Source of the DNA: Butyrivibrio hungatei DSM 14810
GTDB taxonomy: Bacteria; Bacillota; Clostridia; Lachnospirales; Lachnospiraceae
Length of the DNA stretch: 64,000 nucleotides
NCBI RefSeq assembly: GCF_900143205.1
Contig: NZ_FRDH01000011.1
Span: 1 to 64,000 of the forward strand
Direction of reading: 5' to 3'
In this document: one piece after another, positions 1 to 8,290 of the stretch
How the letters are laid out: every line of letters starts with the position of its first letter
How positions within the stretch are numbered: the stretch's first letter is position 1
Program-made: the position numbers and the translations under genes
Notes under the pieces: model-generated
The model's database searches: none
What the model saw: the letters and a program-made list of their open reading frames with translations, nothing else
Told to the model about the DNA's origin: nothing

Positions 1-224
1 CGGACCGCTGGTGTATCAGCTGCATCGCCAGATGCATAAGGCTGGGTAGCCACGTCCGGAAGGGATAAACGCTGAAGGCATCTAAGCGTGAAGCCCCCCT
101 CAAGATGAGATATCCCTGCTTCGGCAGTAAGACCCCTTGGAGAGTACGAGGTTAGATAGGCACAAGGTGTAAGCATGGTAACGTGTTCAGCTGATGTGTA
201 CTAATAGGTCGAGGGCTTATCCAA
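1..224 (+). rRNA. 23S ribosomal RNA, 3' end (partial)
   Basis: The window opens inside a 23S rRNA. The last about 220 bases match the conserved end of large-subunit rRNA as known from bacteria, including the segment around 181-222 that reads ctgatgtgtactaatagg and then cgagggcttatcc. The 5' part lies outside the window. The 3' end is placed by analogy with other 23S genes and may be off by a few bases. No 5S gene follows: 225-333 lacks 5S-like sequence and goes straight to tRNA-Asn. Confidence 0.93.
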
Positions 225-289
225 AACGCAAGTATAGGAAAATGGATTTAGATATCAGTGTTCGGTTTTGAAGGTACAAAGCAAAAGGA

Positions 290-305
290 CCATGCAGTAG
301 CATGG
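290..305 (+). other. Short hairpin in the 23S to tRNA spacer
   Basis: A 6-bp perfect stem (CCATGC / GCATGG) with a 4-base loop lies between the 23S end and the first tRNA and is followed by a broken T-rich stretch. It could be a processing signal or a weak terminator. The tRNAs downstream suggest read-through. Confidence 0.35.
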
Positions 306-333
306 CATTTTGTATATATAGTATCTTTAATAA

Positions 334-406
334 TCCTCCTTAGCTCAGTCGGTAGAGCATTCGGCTGTTAACCGAAGTGTCGTTGGTTCGAGTCCGACAG
401 GGGGAG
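334..406 (+). tRNA. tRNA-Asn (GTT)
   Basis: A full cloverleaf folds by eye: acceptor TCCTCCT pairs with AGGGGGA, the anticodon loop CTGTTAA carries GTT, and the T arm is GTTGG/CCGAC. The CCA end is not encoded. It is the first of three tRNAs that follow the 23S gene in one transcript. Confidence 0.97.
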
Positions 407-437
407 CTAAAAAAAGACTGTTACTACGGTCTGATAC

Positions 438-509
438 GGCTCCGTGGTCAAGCGGTCAAGACATCGCCCTTTCACGGCGGTAACACGAGTTCGATTCTCG
501 TCGGAGTCA
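438..509 (+). tRNA. tRNA-Glu (TTC)
   Basis: Acceptor GGCTCCG pairs with CGGAGTC, with one G.T. The anticodon loop is CTTTCAC (anticodon TTC) and the T arm is ACGAG/CTCGT. CCA is not encoded. It lies 31 bases after tRNA-Asn in the same array. Confidence 0.97.
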
Positions 510-518
510 TTTTAATAT

Positions 519-589
519 GGTGACATAGCCAAGCGGTAAGGCATAGGTCTGCAACACCTTGAGCGGCGGTTCAAATCCGCCTGTCACCT
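519..589 (+). tRNA. tRNA-Cys (GCA)
   Basis: Acceptor GGTGACA pairs with TGTCACC, the anticodon loop CTGCAAC carries GCA, and the T arm is GGCGG/CCGCC. CCA is not encoded. It is the last tRNA before the terminator that closes the rRNA/tRNA unit. Confidence 0.97.
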
Positions 590-595
590 CTATAA

Positions 596-629
596 AATCT
601 GTAAGCATATCGCTTACAGATTTTTTTTA
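596..629 (+). terminator. Rho-independent terminator of the rRNA/tRNA unit
   Basis: An 11-bp perfect stem (AATCTGTAAGC and its complement) with a 5-base loop is followed by a run of T. It starts 7 bases after tRNA-Cys. Confidence 0.92.
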
Positions 630-693
630 TTCAATAGGAATATCATTAATGGGGAGATGTTGTATTAATAACGCTTATATTAAGGAGAGTATG

Positions 694-1698
694 ATGAAAA
701 GAAGAATTGCAATGATCTTAGCTGCCAGCCTGATGTTAGTAGGTTGTGGTAGCAACGAAGCAAAAGAAATCGATAAGGAGATAACTGGAAGACAGTCAAG
801 TACTGAAGAAACTTCACTAGAAGCTACAACATCTGATGCCACTGAAGAAGTAAGTGAAGTAGAAGAAGATAAAGATAAAGAAGTACCAGCTGTAGATCTG
901 TTATATAACTTTCTTGGAGTAGATGGAAAGACTGCTTCCGCAGTGTCTGATGTAGAGATATCAGTTGATTCCTACGATGGCGAGCACTACTTTGATTATA
1001 AAGTAGGTGAAGAAATATCATTGGAAGAAATAAAGACTAGCATCAGCAAGAGCGGATGGGGAGATGAAATGAAACTCTCATATACATTCTTTTATCAAGA
1101 TAAAAAGAGCCCAATATTAGCGGTTCTTGTCCCAGATAATCCAAATTATAGAGATGAGAATAACTGTCTTTTGTTCTTTGCTGTAAAGGATAGAGAAGTG
1201 CATTTGGTTTCATACAAGGATACAATGTGCGATGAGTATACATATGGATATGTTGGTCAGGGAGGGCTTCTTTCTTATAAGTCTCAACCACTTGGACGTA
1301 GTAGCGGAAACCTTTTGATAAATAAAACTTATATTGTTGATAAAGATGGACAGATAGTAGATCTTTTCAATGAAACAATGGCAGTAGCAAGTGAAGCAGA
1401 ATACATGGGAGATGACCACAGGGCTTTTGCTATATTTGCTGAAATGTATGCGGATGGCAATTGGTCGTATGTTTCTGTTCTTGAATGTGGATCAAATAAA
1501 TACTATGTACTATATTCTGATGGCAGTGATACTGATCTTGACGCAAGATTTATTGAAGCTTGTGACAAAGAGGGTATTAAGGTTTATAATAGGGATGAGT
1601 TATTGCCTATTTTAAATGGCTATATTCAGGAACTTGGCTATGAGGAAGATATTACTGATCTTGATAATAAAGTAGCTAAGTGGAATGACCTAGACTAA
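694..1698 (+). CDS. Putative lipoprotein of unknown function
   Basis: I do not recognise a named family. The protein (334 aa) begins with a lipoprotein signal: basic MKRR, a hydrophobic stretch and the lipobox LVGC with Cys18. A Glu/Thr/Ser-rich linker of about 40 residues follows, then a globular region, so it should sit on the outer face of the membrane. The ATG at 694 has AGGAG six bases upstream; the ATG at 691 is the other choice. The frame is open further upstream into tRNA-Cys, but that part is not coding. The gene lies 22 bp before the S1-domain gene. Confidence 0.8.
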   Translation: MKRRIAMILAASLMLVGCGSNEAKEIDKEITGRQSSTEETSLEATTSDATEEVSEVEEDKDKEVPAVDLLYNFLGVDGKTASAVSDVEISVDSYDGEHYFDYKVGEEISLEEIKTSISKSGWGDEMKLSYTFFYQDKKSPILAVLVPDNPNYRDENNCLLFFAVKDREVHLVSYKDTMCDEYTYGYVGQGGLLSYKSQPLGRSSGNLLINKTYIVDKDGQIVDLFNETMAVASEAEYMGDDHRAFAIFAEMYADGNWSYVSVLECGSNKYYVLYSDGSDTDLDARFIEACDKEGIKVYNRDELLPILNGYIQELGYEEDITDLDNKVAKWNDLD

Positions 1699-1720
1699 AA
1701 AAGTACTTGGGGAGGATATC

Positions 1721-2629
1721 ATGGCAGAAGAAACAATGAATGACTTTAAAGATGAGATCGACAGATCTTTTCGTAAGATCAAAGAGGGTGACATACTCGA
1801 GGGAACAGTTATTGATGTAAAAGATACTGAAGTAGTACTTGATCTTAAGTATTACACCCAGGGTATCATCAGAGCTGAGGATTTGAGTGATGATCCAAAG
1901 TTCAGTATACACAGAGATATTCATGTTGGGGATGAGATTTCTGCAACAGTAGTAAGTACAGATGATGGATATGGAAACATTCTTTTATCAAAGAAGGAAG
2001 CCAATCAGATAGTTGCATGGGATAAGTTAAAAGAACTTATGAACTCCGGGGAGTATGTAGATGTTAAGATATCAGAGGCTGTAAAAAGCGGATGTGTTGC
2101 TTTCCTTGAGGGAATCAGAGGTTTTATTCCCGCTTCAAAGCTTGACCTTAATTATGTAGAAGAAAGTGATCTTGATTCATTTGTTGGTAAGACATTGAAA
2201 GTTAAGGTAATTACTGCAGATGAAGAGAATAGAAAGCTCGTACTTTCTGGAAGAGAATTCCTGAAAGAACAGGCAGATGCCAAGAGAGCAGAGATGATAT
2301 CAAATGTTGAAGTAGGACTTGTAACAGAGGGTGTTGTAGAAAGCCTTCAAAATTATGGAGCATTTGTAAACCTTGGAAATGGAATGACAGGACTTGTCCA
2401 CATTTCTCAGATCTGTAACCAGAGAATTGCACATCCTTCTTCAGTGTTAAAGGTTGGCCAGAAGGTAAAAGTAAAGGTCACTGCTATCAAAGATGGCAAG
2501 TTGAGCCTTAGTATGAAAGCATTGGAAGAAATTGCTGCAACTGAGATAACAGAAGAAAAGATAGAGTTTGAGAGTGATGGAGAAGCTACAACATCACTTG
2601 GAGATCTTCTAAAAAAAGCAGGATTCTGA
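1721..2629 (+). CDS. S1 RNA-binding domain protein (30S ribosomal protein S1-like)
   Basis: The protein (302 aa) has three S1/OB-fold repeats, at roughly residues 18-92, 105-176 and 194-266. The third is the most canonical (YGAFVNLGNGMTGLVHIS). S1 proteins bind single-stranded mRNA, usually on the 30S subunit. It is shorter than the six-repeat S1 of Escherichia coli but in the range of the reduced S1 proteins of Firmicutes. Whether it is a true ribosomal S1 or a regulatory S1-type protein cannot be settled here. GGGGAGG precedes the ATG, and a strong terminator closes the gene. Confidence 0.88.
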   Translation: MAEETMNDFKDEIDRSFRKIKEGDILEGTVIDVKDTEVVLDLKYYTQGIIRAEDLSDDPKFSIHRDIHVGDEISATVVSTDDGYGNILLSKKEANQIVAWDKLKELMNSGEYVDVKISEAVKSGCVAFLEGIRGFIPASKLDLNYVEESDLDSFVGKTLKVKVITADEENRKLVLSGREFLKEQADAKRAEMISNVEVGLVTEGVVESLQNYGAFVNLGNGMTGLVHISQICNQRIAHPSSVLKVGQKVKVKVTAIKDGKLSLSMKALEEIAATEITEEKIEFESDGEATTSLGDLLKKAGF

Positions 2630-2632
2630 TAT

Positions 2633-2666
2633 AAAAAAGACGGTGATCATTCACCGTCTTTTTTTA
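2633..2666. terminator. Bidirectional terminator between the S1 gene and GH112
   Basis: A stem of up to 14 bp centred on GACGGTGA/TCACCGTC with a 4-base loop has A and T runs on both sides, so it can serve the plus-strand S1 gene and the convergent minus-strand GH112 gene. Confidence 0.92.
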
Positions 2667-2699
2667 CACACACACTATGAAAAGGAACAGCTAAGAATA

Positions 2700-4868
2700 T
2701 TATAGCTGAATTATAACTGTATCGAATGGTGCTACGTTCTCAAACTTCTTATCACCAAATTCCGTCTTTACTGTTGTGCTCTGCACAGCATCTGAGTTAT
2801 TGATAACAATAAGTCTCTTGTCTGCAGGGTAGAATGCACATTCCATATTTGAGTTATCAGTTATGTATTTCTGAGCTAATGGCATATTAGCAGCATACAT
2901 AAGTATGTTTAAAAGGAGTCTGTTGTTTAAAACATTAGTTTCAAATGTGGATAAGTATATGCCTTTTCCCTTGCCGATGTGGTTAACTGTGAAAAGAGGA
3001 TTTCCGTCTTTTTCAGCAAGTACTTTAGCATTTCCATCAGTTAAATGAACATGGCATCTTTCTGGAACGAAGCTTCCTTCAGGAATAAGTCCTTCAACTT
3101 CTGTTTTATCAAATGCCCATTTTCCATGACATACATAAGGTGAAGTGTTCTTGTCTACGCCAAGGACAGGAGCCATTCTAAAGGTTGTATTATAGCCATC
3201 AACAGCAGAAGGTTCGTTAACACCGATAAATGTTCCGCCATCGTATACCCATTTAGTAAGAACTGCTACTATTGAATCGTCTTTCCAATTATCTCCACCG
3301 CTCCATGCAGTGCCCTGTGCACCAGCATTGATGATCACCTGATATTTTGATAGATCAGTAGTCTTTACATCTTCAAAGCTGATAAATGACACATTAACAG
3401 GAAGTCCGGAAAGAGCTTCGTTGATATGGATCAGATCATTCATGAAAGTTTCATGGAAGTGTCCGCTAAGTGTCCAGCTTCTTAAACTTCCCCAACTGTG
3501 AAGAACAGCAACGTTAACATCTAATGTATAAGGTGAACCATTTGTATGAAGATCTCTTATTGTTCTGAACTCATCAGAAATCTTTGCAATGTAATCAACA
3601 AAGTCTGGATAGTTTTCAACAAGGTGAAGGTATCCTCCAAGACCAATCCTGTCGATCTTTGCTCTTAAAAGAGCTCTTCTAGTATGATTCCAATATTCTT
3701 TTGCATCTCTAGTTGGATCTCCGCCAGGAGCGAAGGTTGGAAGTCCACCAAGTCCAACAGGGAAAAGGTATGGATGTAATCTAAGTTCGTGGGTTTCGAT
3801 ATCAGCGCCAGCACAAAGTCTTACTTCGTAGCCGGAGAATACGCATTTGATAAGTCCGTCAAAATTAAAGTCCTTAAATCTCTTGCTGTAAGGCTCTACA
3901 CCAATCCAGCTGTCATCGTAGAATACATAAGCTTTTTTTCCATACTCATGAACCATGTCTACAAGCTTACGACCAAATTCAACTACGAAAGAATTTACGA
4001 AATCCATGTAATCGAGCTGAGTCTTAACAGGTGGCTGATGAGTTACATGAAGTGCACCCTTGTTAATGAAATCTTCAGCAGTAAGTTTGTAACCATAACG
4101 CTCAGCAAAGTTATCAAGCATCTTTGGACTTACTGTGAAATCATATGAACCCCAGTCTGTAAAAAGATTTCTGTTTCTTTCGCTGCTTCCCCAGATCCAA
4201 ACAAAGTTGTAAAACATTGAAGTGAAACGTACAACTGTAGTTGCAGGATGTGTTTCACACCAGTTTTTAAGCCAGGAGAGCATGTACTCCTGAGTCTCAG
4301 GATAAACAGGATCGATAGGCATCAAATGCTCTTTATCCCAGTTATTTGTGGTGTGGTTGTACATGGAAATTTCTTCCCATATTCTGTAAGCAAGGAAACT
4401 TACAGTATAGCTGTGATAAGGTATTACGTTGTTAACAATGACATTTCCAGCTTCTTTTTCATAAGTCCAAAAGTTATTGCTGATCTCCTGACCAGTAGTG
4501 CGGTCAAAGACCTGCCAGTACTTCATTGACTCTTTGCTATCGTTTACCACGAACTGCTGATCAAAAAAGTCATCAATAAGATGAAAGATAACGTATGAAT
4601 CATCAGCTACTTTAGGCTGTGTCATAAGAAAAGACTGCTGAAGCTTGTCCTTATTTGCATTGGCCCATTCATTGTGGTCTCTTATGATACAGATTGTTGA
4701 ATAAATGCCATAACCTGAATCCAAGATCTCATCTGAGAGAACTGTTCCGTCACTATCTCTGATAACGTCAGCTCCCCATTTGTCAGCAAGCTCCAAAGTG
4801 AGCTTTTCGTAACCTGATTCACCAGGAAGAGTGAATCCTCCTTTGGAATGCTTTGAATCTAAACTCAT
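2700..4868 (-). CDS. GH112 beta-galactoside phosphorylase, probably galactosyl-rhamnose or galacto-N-biose type
   Basis: The 722-aa protein has the look of family GH112, cytosolic enzymes that split a beta-galactoside with phosphate to give galactose 1-phosphate. Known members act on galacto/lacto-N-biose or on D-galactosyl-beta-1,4-L-rhamnose. Visible marks are the N-terminal FTLPGESGYE and WGADVIRDSDGT and the segment YDDSWIGVEP (residues 317-326), which holds the likely catalytic Asp. A flavodoxin-like domain and a small beta domain make up the C-terminal third. It lies 30 bp behind the GH105 gene on the same strand, and with that partner galactosyl-rhamnose from rhamnogalacturonan I is the more likely substrate (inference). 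The ribosome site is weak, a G run about 13 bases upstream. There is no signal peptide. Confidence 0.86.
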   Translation of the reverse strand: MSLDSKHSKGGFTLPGESGYEKLTLELADKWGADVIRDSDGTVLSDEILDSGYGIYSTICIIRDHNEWANANKDKLQQSFLMTQPKVADDSYVIFHLIDDFFDQQFVVNDSKESMKYWQVFDRTTGQEISNNFWTYEKEAGNVIVNNVIPYHSYTVSFLAYRIWEEISMYNHTTNNWDKEHLMPIDPVYPETQEYMLSWLKNWCETHPATTVVRFTSMFYNFVWIWGSSERNRNLFTDWGSYDFTVSPKMLDNFAERYGYKLTAEDFINKGALHVTHQPPVKTQLDYMDFVNSFVVEFGRKLVDMVHEYGKKAYVFYDDSWIGVEPYSKRFKDFNFDGLIKCVFSGYEVRLCAGADIETHELRLHPYLFPVGLGGLPTFAPGGDPTRDAKEYWNHTRRALLRAKIDRIGLGGYLHLVENYPDFVDYIAKISDEFRTIRDLHTNGSPYTLDVNVAVLHSWGSLRSWTLSGHFHETFMNDLIHINEALSGLPVNVSFISFEDVKTTDLSKYQVIINAGAQGTAWSGGDNWKDDSIVAVLTKWVYDGGTFIGVNEPSAVDGYNTTFRMAPVLGVDKNTSPYVCHGKWAFDKTEVEGLIPEGSFVPERCHVHLTDGNAKVLAEKDGNPLFTVNHIGKGKGIYLSTFETNVLNNRLLLNILMYAANMPLAQKYITDNSNMECAFYPADKRLIVINNSDAVQSTTVKTEFGDKKFENVAPFDTVIIQL

Positions 4869-4898
4869 AATTTATTAAACCCCCAAGTAGTTGATTGA

Positions 4899-5948
4899 TT
4901 ATAGTGCACCATCACTACGAACTTTGTCATAATTAAGTACTCCAGAAAGATAAGCAAGTGCAAGTCCCTGGCCCCAGCCCTGGATCCACTCTCTGGAAAT
5001 GTTTCTGTAACCATCTCTGTCTTTCATGACTGCTGTTCCGCCTGAAACGTTGAGAACACGACCGTCTTCAGAAATGTTATCAAGAATGCCAACAGTAGCT
5101 TTGTTGATATATTTGATGTGAAGAGGATTGCCCTTGTTGATCATTGCAGCAGCAATACCGCAAGAAGCGGAAATTTCTTCATAAGAATCTGGATCATCGA
5201 GAATAGTTCTGAATAATCCGTTTTCTGTCTGCAGCAGCTTGATAGAGGCAAGCTGTTCATTTAAAGAACCAACAATATCAAGGAACTTTGGATATAAGTA
5301 GCATTCAGGAAGAATGCGTCCTACCTCAGACATTGTGTAGGCAGCCCATGCGTTGGCTCTTCCCCAATAGAAGCCAGACATGTGGTCTTTTGTAATGTTG
5401 TTGTATCCATGATAGAAAAGACCTGAAGCAGGATCCTGGAGATATTTGATGTGCCAGTAATACTGGTTTAATGCATCGTCAATGAGCTTTTCATCCTTTA
5501 AAAGTACTCCGGCTCTTAAAAGGAAAAATGCTGCCATGAAAAGTGTGTCTGCCCAGCACTGCTCAGGGAAATCATTGTTAACTGAAACAGTATGCTGAAG
5601 AACATTGTCGCCAAAACGAAGAGCTTCGTTCTCAAGGTAGTCGATCTTGCTTTTTGCAATATCAAGATACTTTTCATCATTTGTATATTCATATAATGTG
5701 AGCATAGCGTGTCCCATGGCACAAGTGTTGACTGTCCATGATGGAAGGCCAAGCTCTATATATTCATCAACTCTTTCTTTTAAGAGTTCAATATATTCCT
5801 TTTTACCTGTAGCAAGATAAGCCTCGCATACACCATAATAAGCAACGCCTCCTGGCCAATCCCAGGTAAGATCCATACGCATGGTTCTCTTTACGATGGA
5901 ATCAATTGCGTTTTCGATTTCTTTTTTGTCATAAATAAGATTTGCCAT
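4899..5948 (-). CDS. GH105 unsaturated rhamnogalacturonyl hydrolase (YteR/RhiN-like)
   Basis: The protein (349 aa) matches family GH105, which removes the 4,5-unsaturated galacturonyl residue left on rhamnogalacturonan fragments by polysaccharide lyases. The (alpha/alpha)6-barrel helices are recognisable, with WPGGVAYYGV, WADTLFMAAFF (Asp134, candidate catalytic residue as in YteR) and FYWGRANAWAAY. It has no signal peptide, so it acts in the cytosol on imported oligomers. The start at 5948 has GGAAG at good spacing; an upstream in-frame start would add 13 residues without a site. It heads a two-gene operon with GH112 and diverges from the AraC gene. Confidence 0.9.
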   Translation of the reverse strand: MANLIYDKKEIENAIDSIVKRTMRMDLTWDWPGGVAYYGVCEAYLATGKKEYIELLKERVDEYIELGLPSWTVNTCAMGHAMLTLYEYTNDEKYLDIAKSKIDYLENEALRFGDNVLQHTVSVNNDFPEQCWADTLFMAAFFLLRAGVLLKDEKLIDDALNQYYWHIKYLQDPASGLFYHGYNNITKDHMSGFYWGRANAWAAYTMSEVGRILPECYLYPKFLDIVGSLNEQLASIKLLQTENGLFRTILDDPDSYEEISASCGIAAAMINKGNPLHIKYINKATVGILDNISEDGRVLNVSGGTAVMKDRDGYRNISREWIQGWGQGLALAYLSGVLNYDKVRSDGAL

Positions 5949-6118
5949 AATACTTCCTTTTCTGCAAAAACATAGTATTTTGAGCAAATTATATTAGTTG
6001 ATGGTTGAAAAGTCTATTCAAGTAGATGAAAAAACTATGCAATTTCAACTATTTGAGTTAAAATAAGTCATCGAAGTTAATGGACGAAATACTAAATTAT
6101 TTTATAAAGGATAAATTT

Positions 6119-7078
6119 ATGTCAAAGCCCAAGAAAACTGTCATAGAATATCGTAACTATGAGCTTCCGCTCAATTTTCCAATTCTTCTTTTGACTGGAG
6201 ACAGGTGGCATATTTCCGATGTAAAGTCTGGAAAACTTCATTTCCATAATTGTCTTGAGATTGGGATCTGTCACAGTGACAGCGGAATGATCGAATTTGA
6301 TAATGATCCTGTACCATTTAAGGAAGGGGATATGACCTTTATATCTCGAAATGTTCCTCATACAACCTATAGTACTAAAGGACAGGCAAGCCTTTGGTCT
6401 TACATTTTTTTGCAGCCTGATGAAATGCTAAAAGGGGACTTTGGAGGGGCTTCACCATATGCAAATGTCTTTGAAGATATGATGCAGAATTCCCAGATCA
6501 TAATAAATAGGAGGGAATATCCGGAGATATACTTCCTCATCAGAGCCATTATGGAAGAACTTGAAAAGAAGGAAATGAACTACCAGTTGTCTGTGAAAGG
6601 CCTGCTTCTGGCACTTTTCATGAAGCTCATGAGAATATATAATGCCACAAATGACAAGAATAAAGATGACAAAGAACCCCATGAAAATGCCATTGTTATT
6701 GCGCCGGCGCTTGACTATATCAAGGAAAATTACATGTTCAATTTTCCTATAGAGGACCTGGCAGACATGTGCCACCTGAGCCAGACTCATTTTAGAAGGG
6801 TGTTTGGAGAGATCATGAACACTAGTCCGCTTAGCTATCTCAATACCACGAGGATCTTACAGTCATGCATATTGCTTAGGACAACGGAAGAGTCAATCCT
6901 TACAATATCCGAGAGAGTAGGCTTTAGATCGGTATCAAGCTACAACCGGCATTTCTCAGAGATCATGGGCACACAACCTAGTGAATGGAGACACAGAATG
7001 GCCAAGGTTGATAAGTCTTCAATTCTTGAATATACCGGCTGGATGCAGGCTCAGAACCTGACAGAACCACAAAAATAA
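6119..7078 (+). CDS. AraC-family transcriptional regulator with cupin sensor domain
   Basis: The 319-aa protein has an N-terminal cupin-like sensor (residues about 30-95, KLHFHNCLEIGIC and FISRNVPHTTY) and a C-terminal double helix-turn-helix (about 215-305; ISERVGFRSVSSYNRHF). Such proteins usually activate sugar-use genes on binding a ligand. It is divergent from GH105-GH112 and precedes the importer operon, so it probably controls one or both. The start at 6119 has AAAGGA seven bases upstream; an earlier ATG at 6080 has no ribosome site. A terminator follows. Confidence 0.92.
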   Translation: MSKPKKTVIEYRNYELPLNFPILLLTGDRWHISDVKSGKLHFHNCLEIGICHSDSGMIEFDNDPVPFKEGDMTFISRNVPHTTYSTKGQASLWSYIFLQPDEMLKGDFGGASPYANVFEDMMQNSQIIINRREYPEIYFLIRAIMEELEKKEMNYQLSVKGLLLALFMKLMRIYNATNDKNKDDKEPHENAIVIAPALDYIKENYMFNFPIEDLADMCHLSQTHFRRVFGEIMNTSPLSYLNTTRILQSCILLRTTEESILTISERVGFRSVSSYNRHFSEIMGTQPSEWRHRMAKVDKSSILEYTGWMQAQNLTEPQK

Positions 7079-7090
7079 GTGAATATGAGC

Positions 7091-7118
7091 AAAAAAGAGT
7101 GGGTAACCACTCTTTTTT
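7091..7118 (+). terminator. Terminator after the AraC gene
   Basis: The stem AAAAAAGAGTGG / CCACTCTTTTTT has a 4-base loop and its own T run, 12 bases after the stop. Confidence 0.9.
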
Positions 7119-7219
7119 ATTTGCCTAAAATAAACTGACGGTATTTAGAACAACACCATTTGTACAATATGCACAAAAGCAAGTGTCTCGTTTTATGTAT
7201 AAGAGACATATCGAACTAT

Positions 7220-7258
7220 AAAAAAGCAAATAAATGGTTGATATTGCAAAGCTTTTTT
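7220..7258 (+). promoter_or_regulatory. Inverted repeat in the importer leader
   Basis: AAAAAAGC at 7220-7227 is mirrored by GCTTTTTT at 7251-7258, with an inner GCAA/TTGC that could extend the stem. It resembles a weak terminator or attenuator about 70 bp before the first permease gene. A second inverted repeat, TGTCTC/GAGACA, lies just upstream near 7180-7208. No clear promoter was found in 7119-7326. Confidence 0.35.
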
Positions 7259-7326
7259 AACTAAGTGATTAGATGCGCATACTAAATTATTTTAGGATTG
7301 TTTTATCAAAGGGGAGGAGCAATATT

Positions 7327-8277
7327 ATGAGTAATGTTCAGAAAAAAAATAAGGGGAGTATCTCGCGCTCTTCTTGGAAAAACAGCCTAAAGCGCGATTG
7401 GCAACTATATCTTCTTTTGCTTATTCCACTTGCTTTGGTAATCATATTTAGCTATGGTGCTTATCCAGGACTTCGAATGGCATTCATGGATTATAAGCCT
7501 GCTAAAGGATTTTCAGGAAGTAAATGGGTAGGCCTTGGAACATTCAGAAAGATCTTTAAAGATGCTGATTTCACAAGAGCTCTTAGAAATTCAATTGCAT
7601 TTAACATACTTGATCTTTTAGTTGGTTTCCCAATGCCAATTATTTTGGCACTTATACTTAATGAGCTGAGATATCAAAAGTTTAAAAAGGTTTCTCAGAC
7701 AATTTTATATCTTCCACATTTCCTTTCATGGGCAATCATCGGTAGCGTAGCACTTACAATGTTCAAGCCTTCTAGTGGACTTGTAAACGTAGCACTCATG
7801 AATGCAGGAATCATAGACAGTGGAATACCATTTCTTAATGAAAAATGGCACTGGGCAGTAACGTACCTTCTCATCGGAGTATGGCAGGGTATGGGATGGG
7901 GAACGATCCTCTATTTAGCAGCTATCACCGGAATCAGCGGTGAGCAGTATGAAGCAGCTATGATCGATGGAGCCAACCGCTGGCAGAGAATGGTCAACAT
8001 CACACTTCCGGGTATCAGAAGTACTATCGTAACACTCCTTATTATGAACCTTGGCCGAGTAATGGGTAGTAACCTTGAGAGACTTACAGCTCTTGGAAAT
8101 ACTCAGGTAAAAGAGTTCCAGTATCAGCTGGCAATCTACATCTTCAATAAAGGTCTTGAGAATAATAAGTTCAGTCAGGCAACAGCAGTTGGTTTGTTCC
8201 AGTCAGCTATAGGCGTTTTGTTAGTTCTTTTATCTGACAGGATAGCCAAGAAGCTTGGCGATGATGGCTTGCTATAG
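7327..8277 (+). CDS. Sugar ABC transporter permease, LplB/YtcA-like
   Basis: The 316-aa inner-membrane protein has about six hydrophobic segments and the binding-protein-dependent permease signature near residues 195-215 (EAAMIDGANRWQRMVNITLP), the loop that contacts the ATPase. It is the LplB-type subunit that pairs with a YtcP-type permease in Firmicutes importers for oligosaccharides, including rhamnogalacturonan fragments. The start at 7327 has GGGGAGGAG upstream; the longer frame from 7273 lacks a site. No ATPase gene is in the window, so a shared MsmX-type ATPase elsewhere is likely. Confidence 0.92.
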   Translation: MSNVQKKNKGSISRSSWKNSLKRDWQLYLLLLIPLALVIIFSYGAYPGLRMAFMDYKPAKGFSGSKWVGLGTFRKIFKDADFTRALRNSIAFNILDLLVGFPMPIILALILNELRYQKFKKVSQTILYLPHFLSWAIIGSVALTMFKPSSGLVNVALMNAGIIDSGIPFLNEKWHWAVTYLLIGVWQGMGWGTILYLAAITGISGEQYEAAMIDGANRWQRMVNITLPGIRSTIVTLLIMNLGRVMGSNLERLTALGNTQVKEFQYQLAIYIFNKGLENNKFSQATAVGLFQSAIGVLLVLLSDRIAKKLGDDGLL

Positions 8278-8290
8278 GAGGTTGTTACAA

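Noticed and set aside
559..690. N-terminal extension of the first lipoprotein into tRNA-Cys and the terminator
   Set aside because: The frame is open by chance; the lipoprotein signal and ribosome site set the start at about 694.
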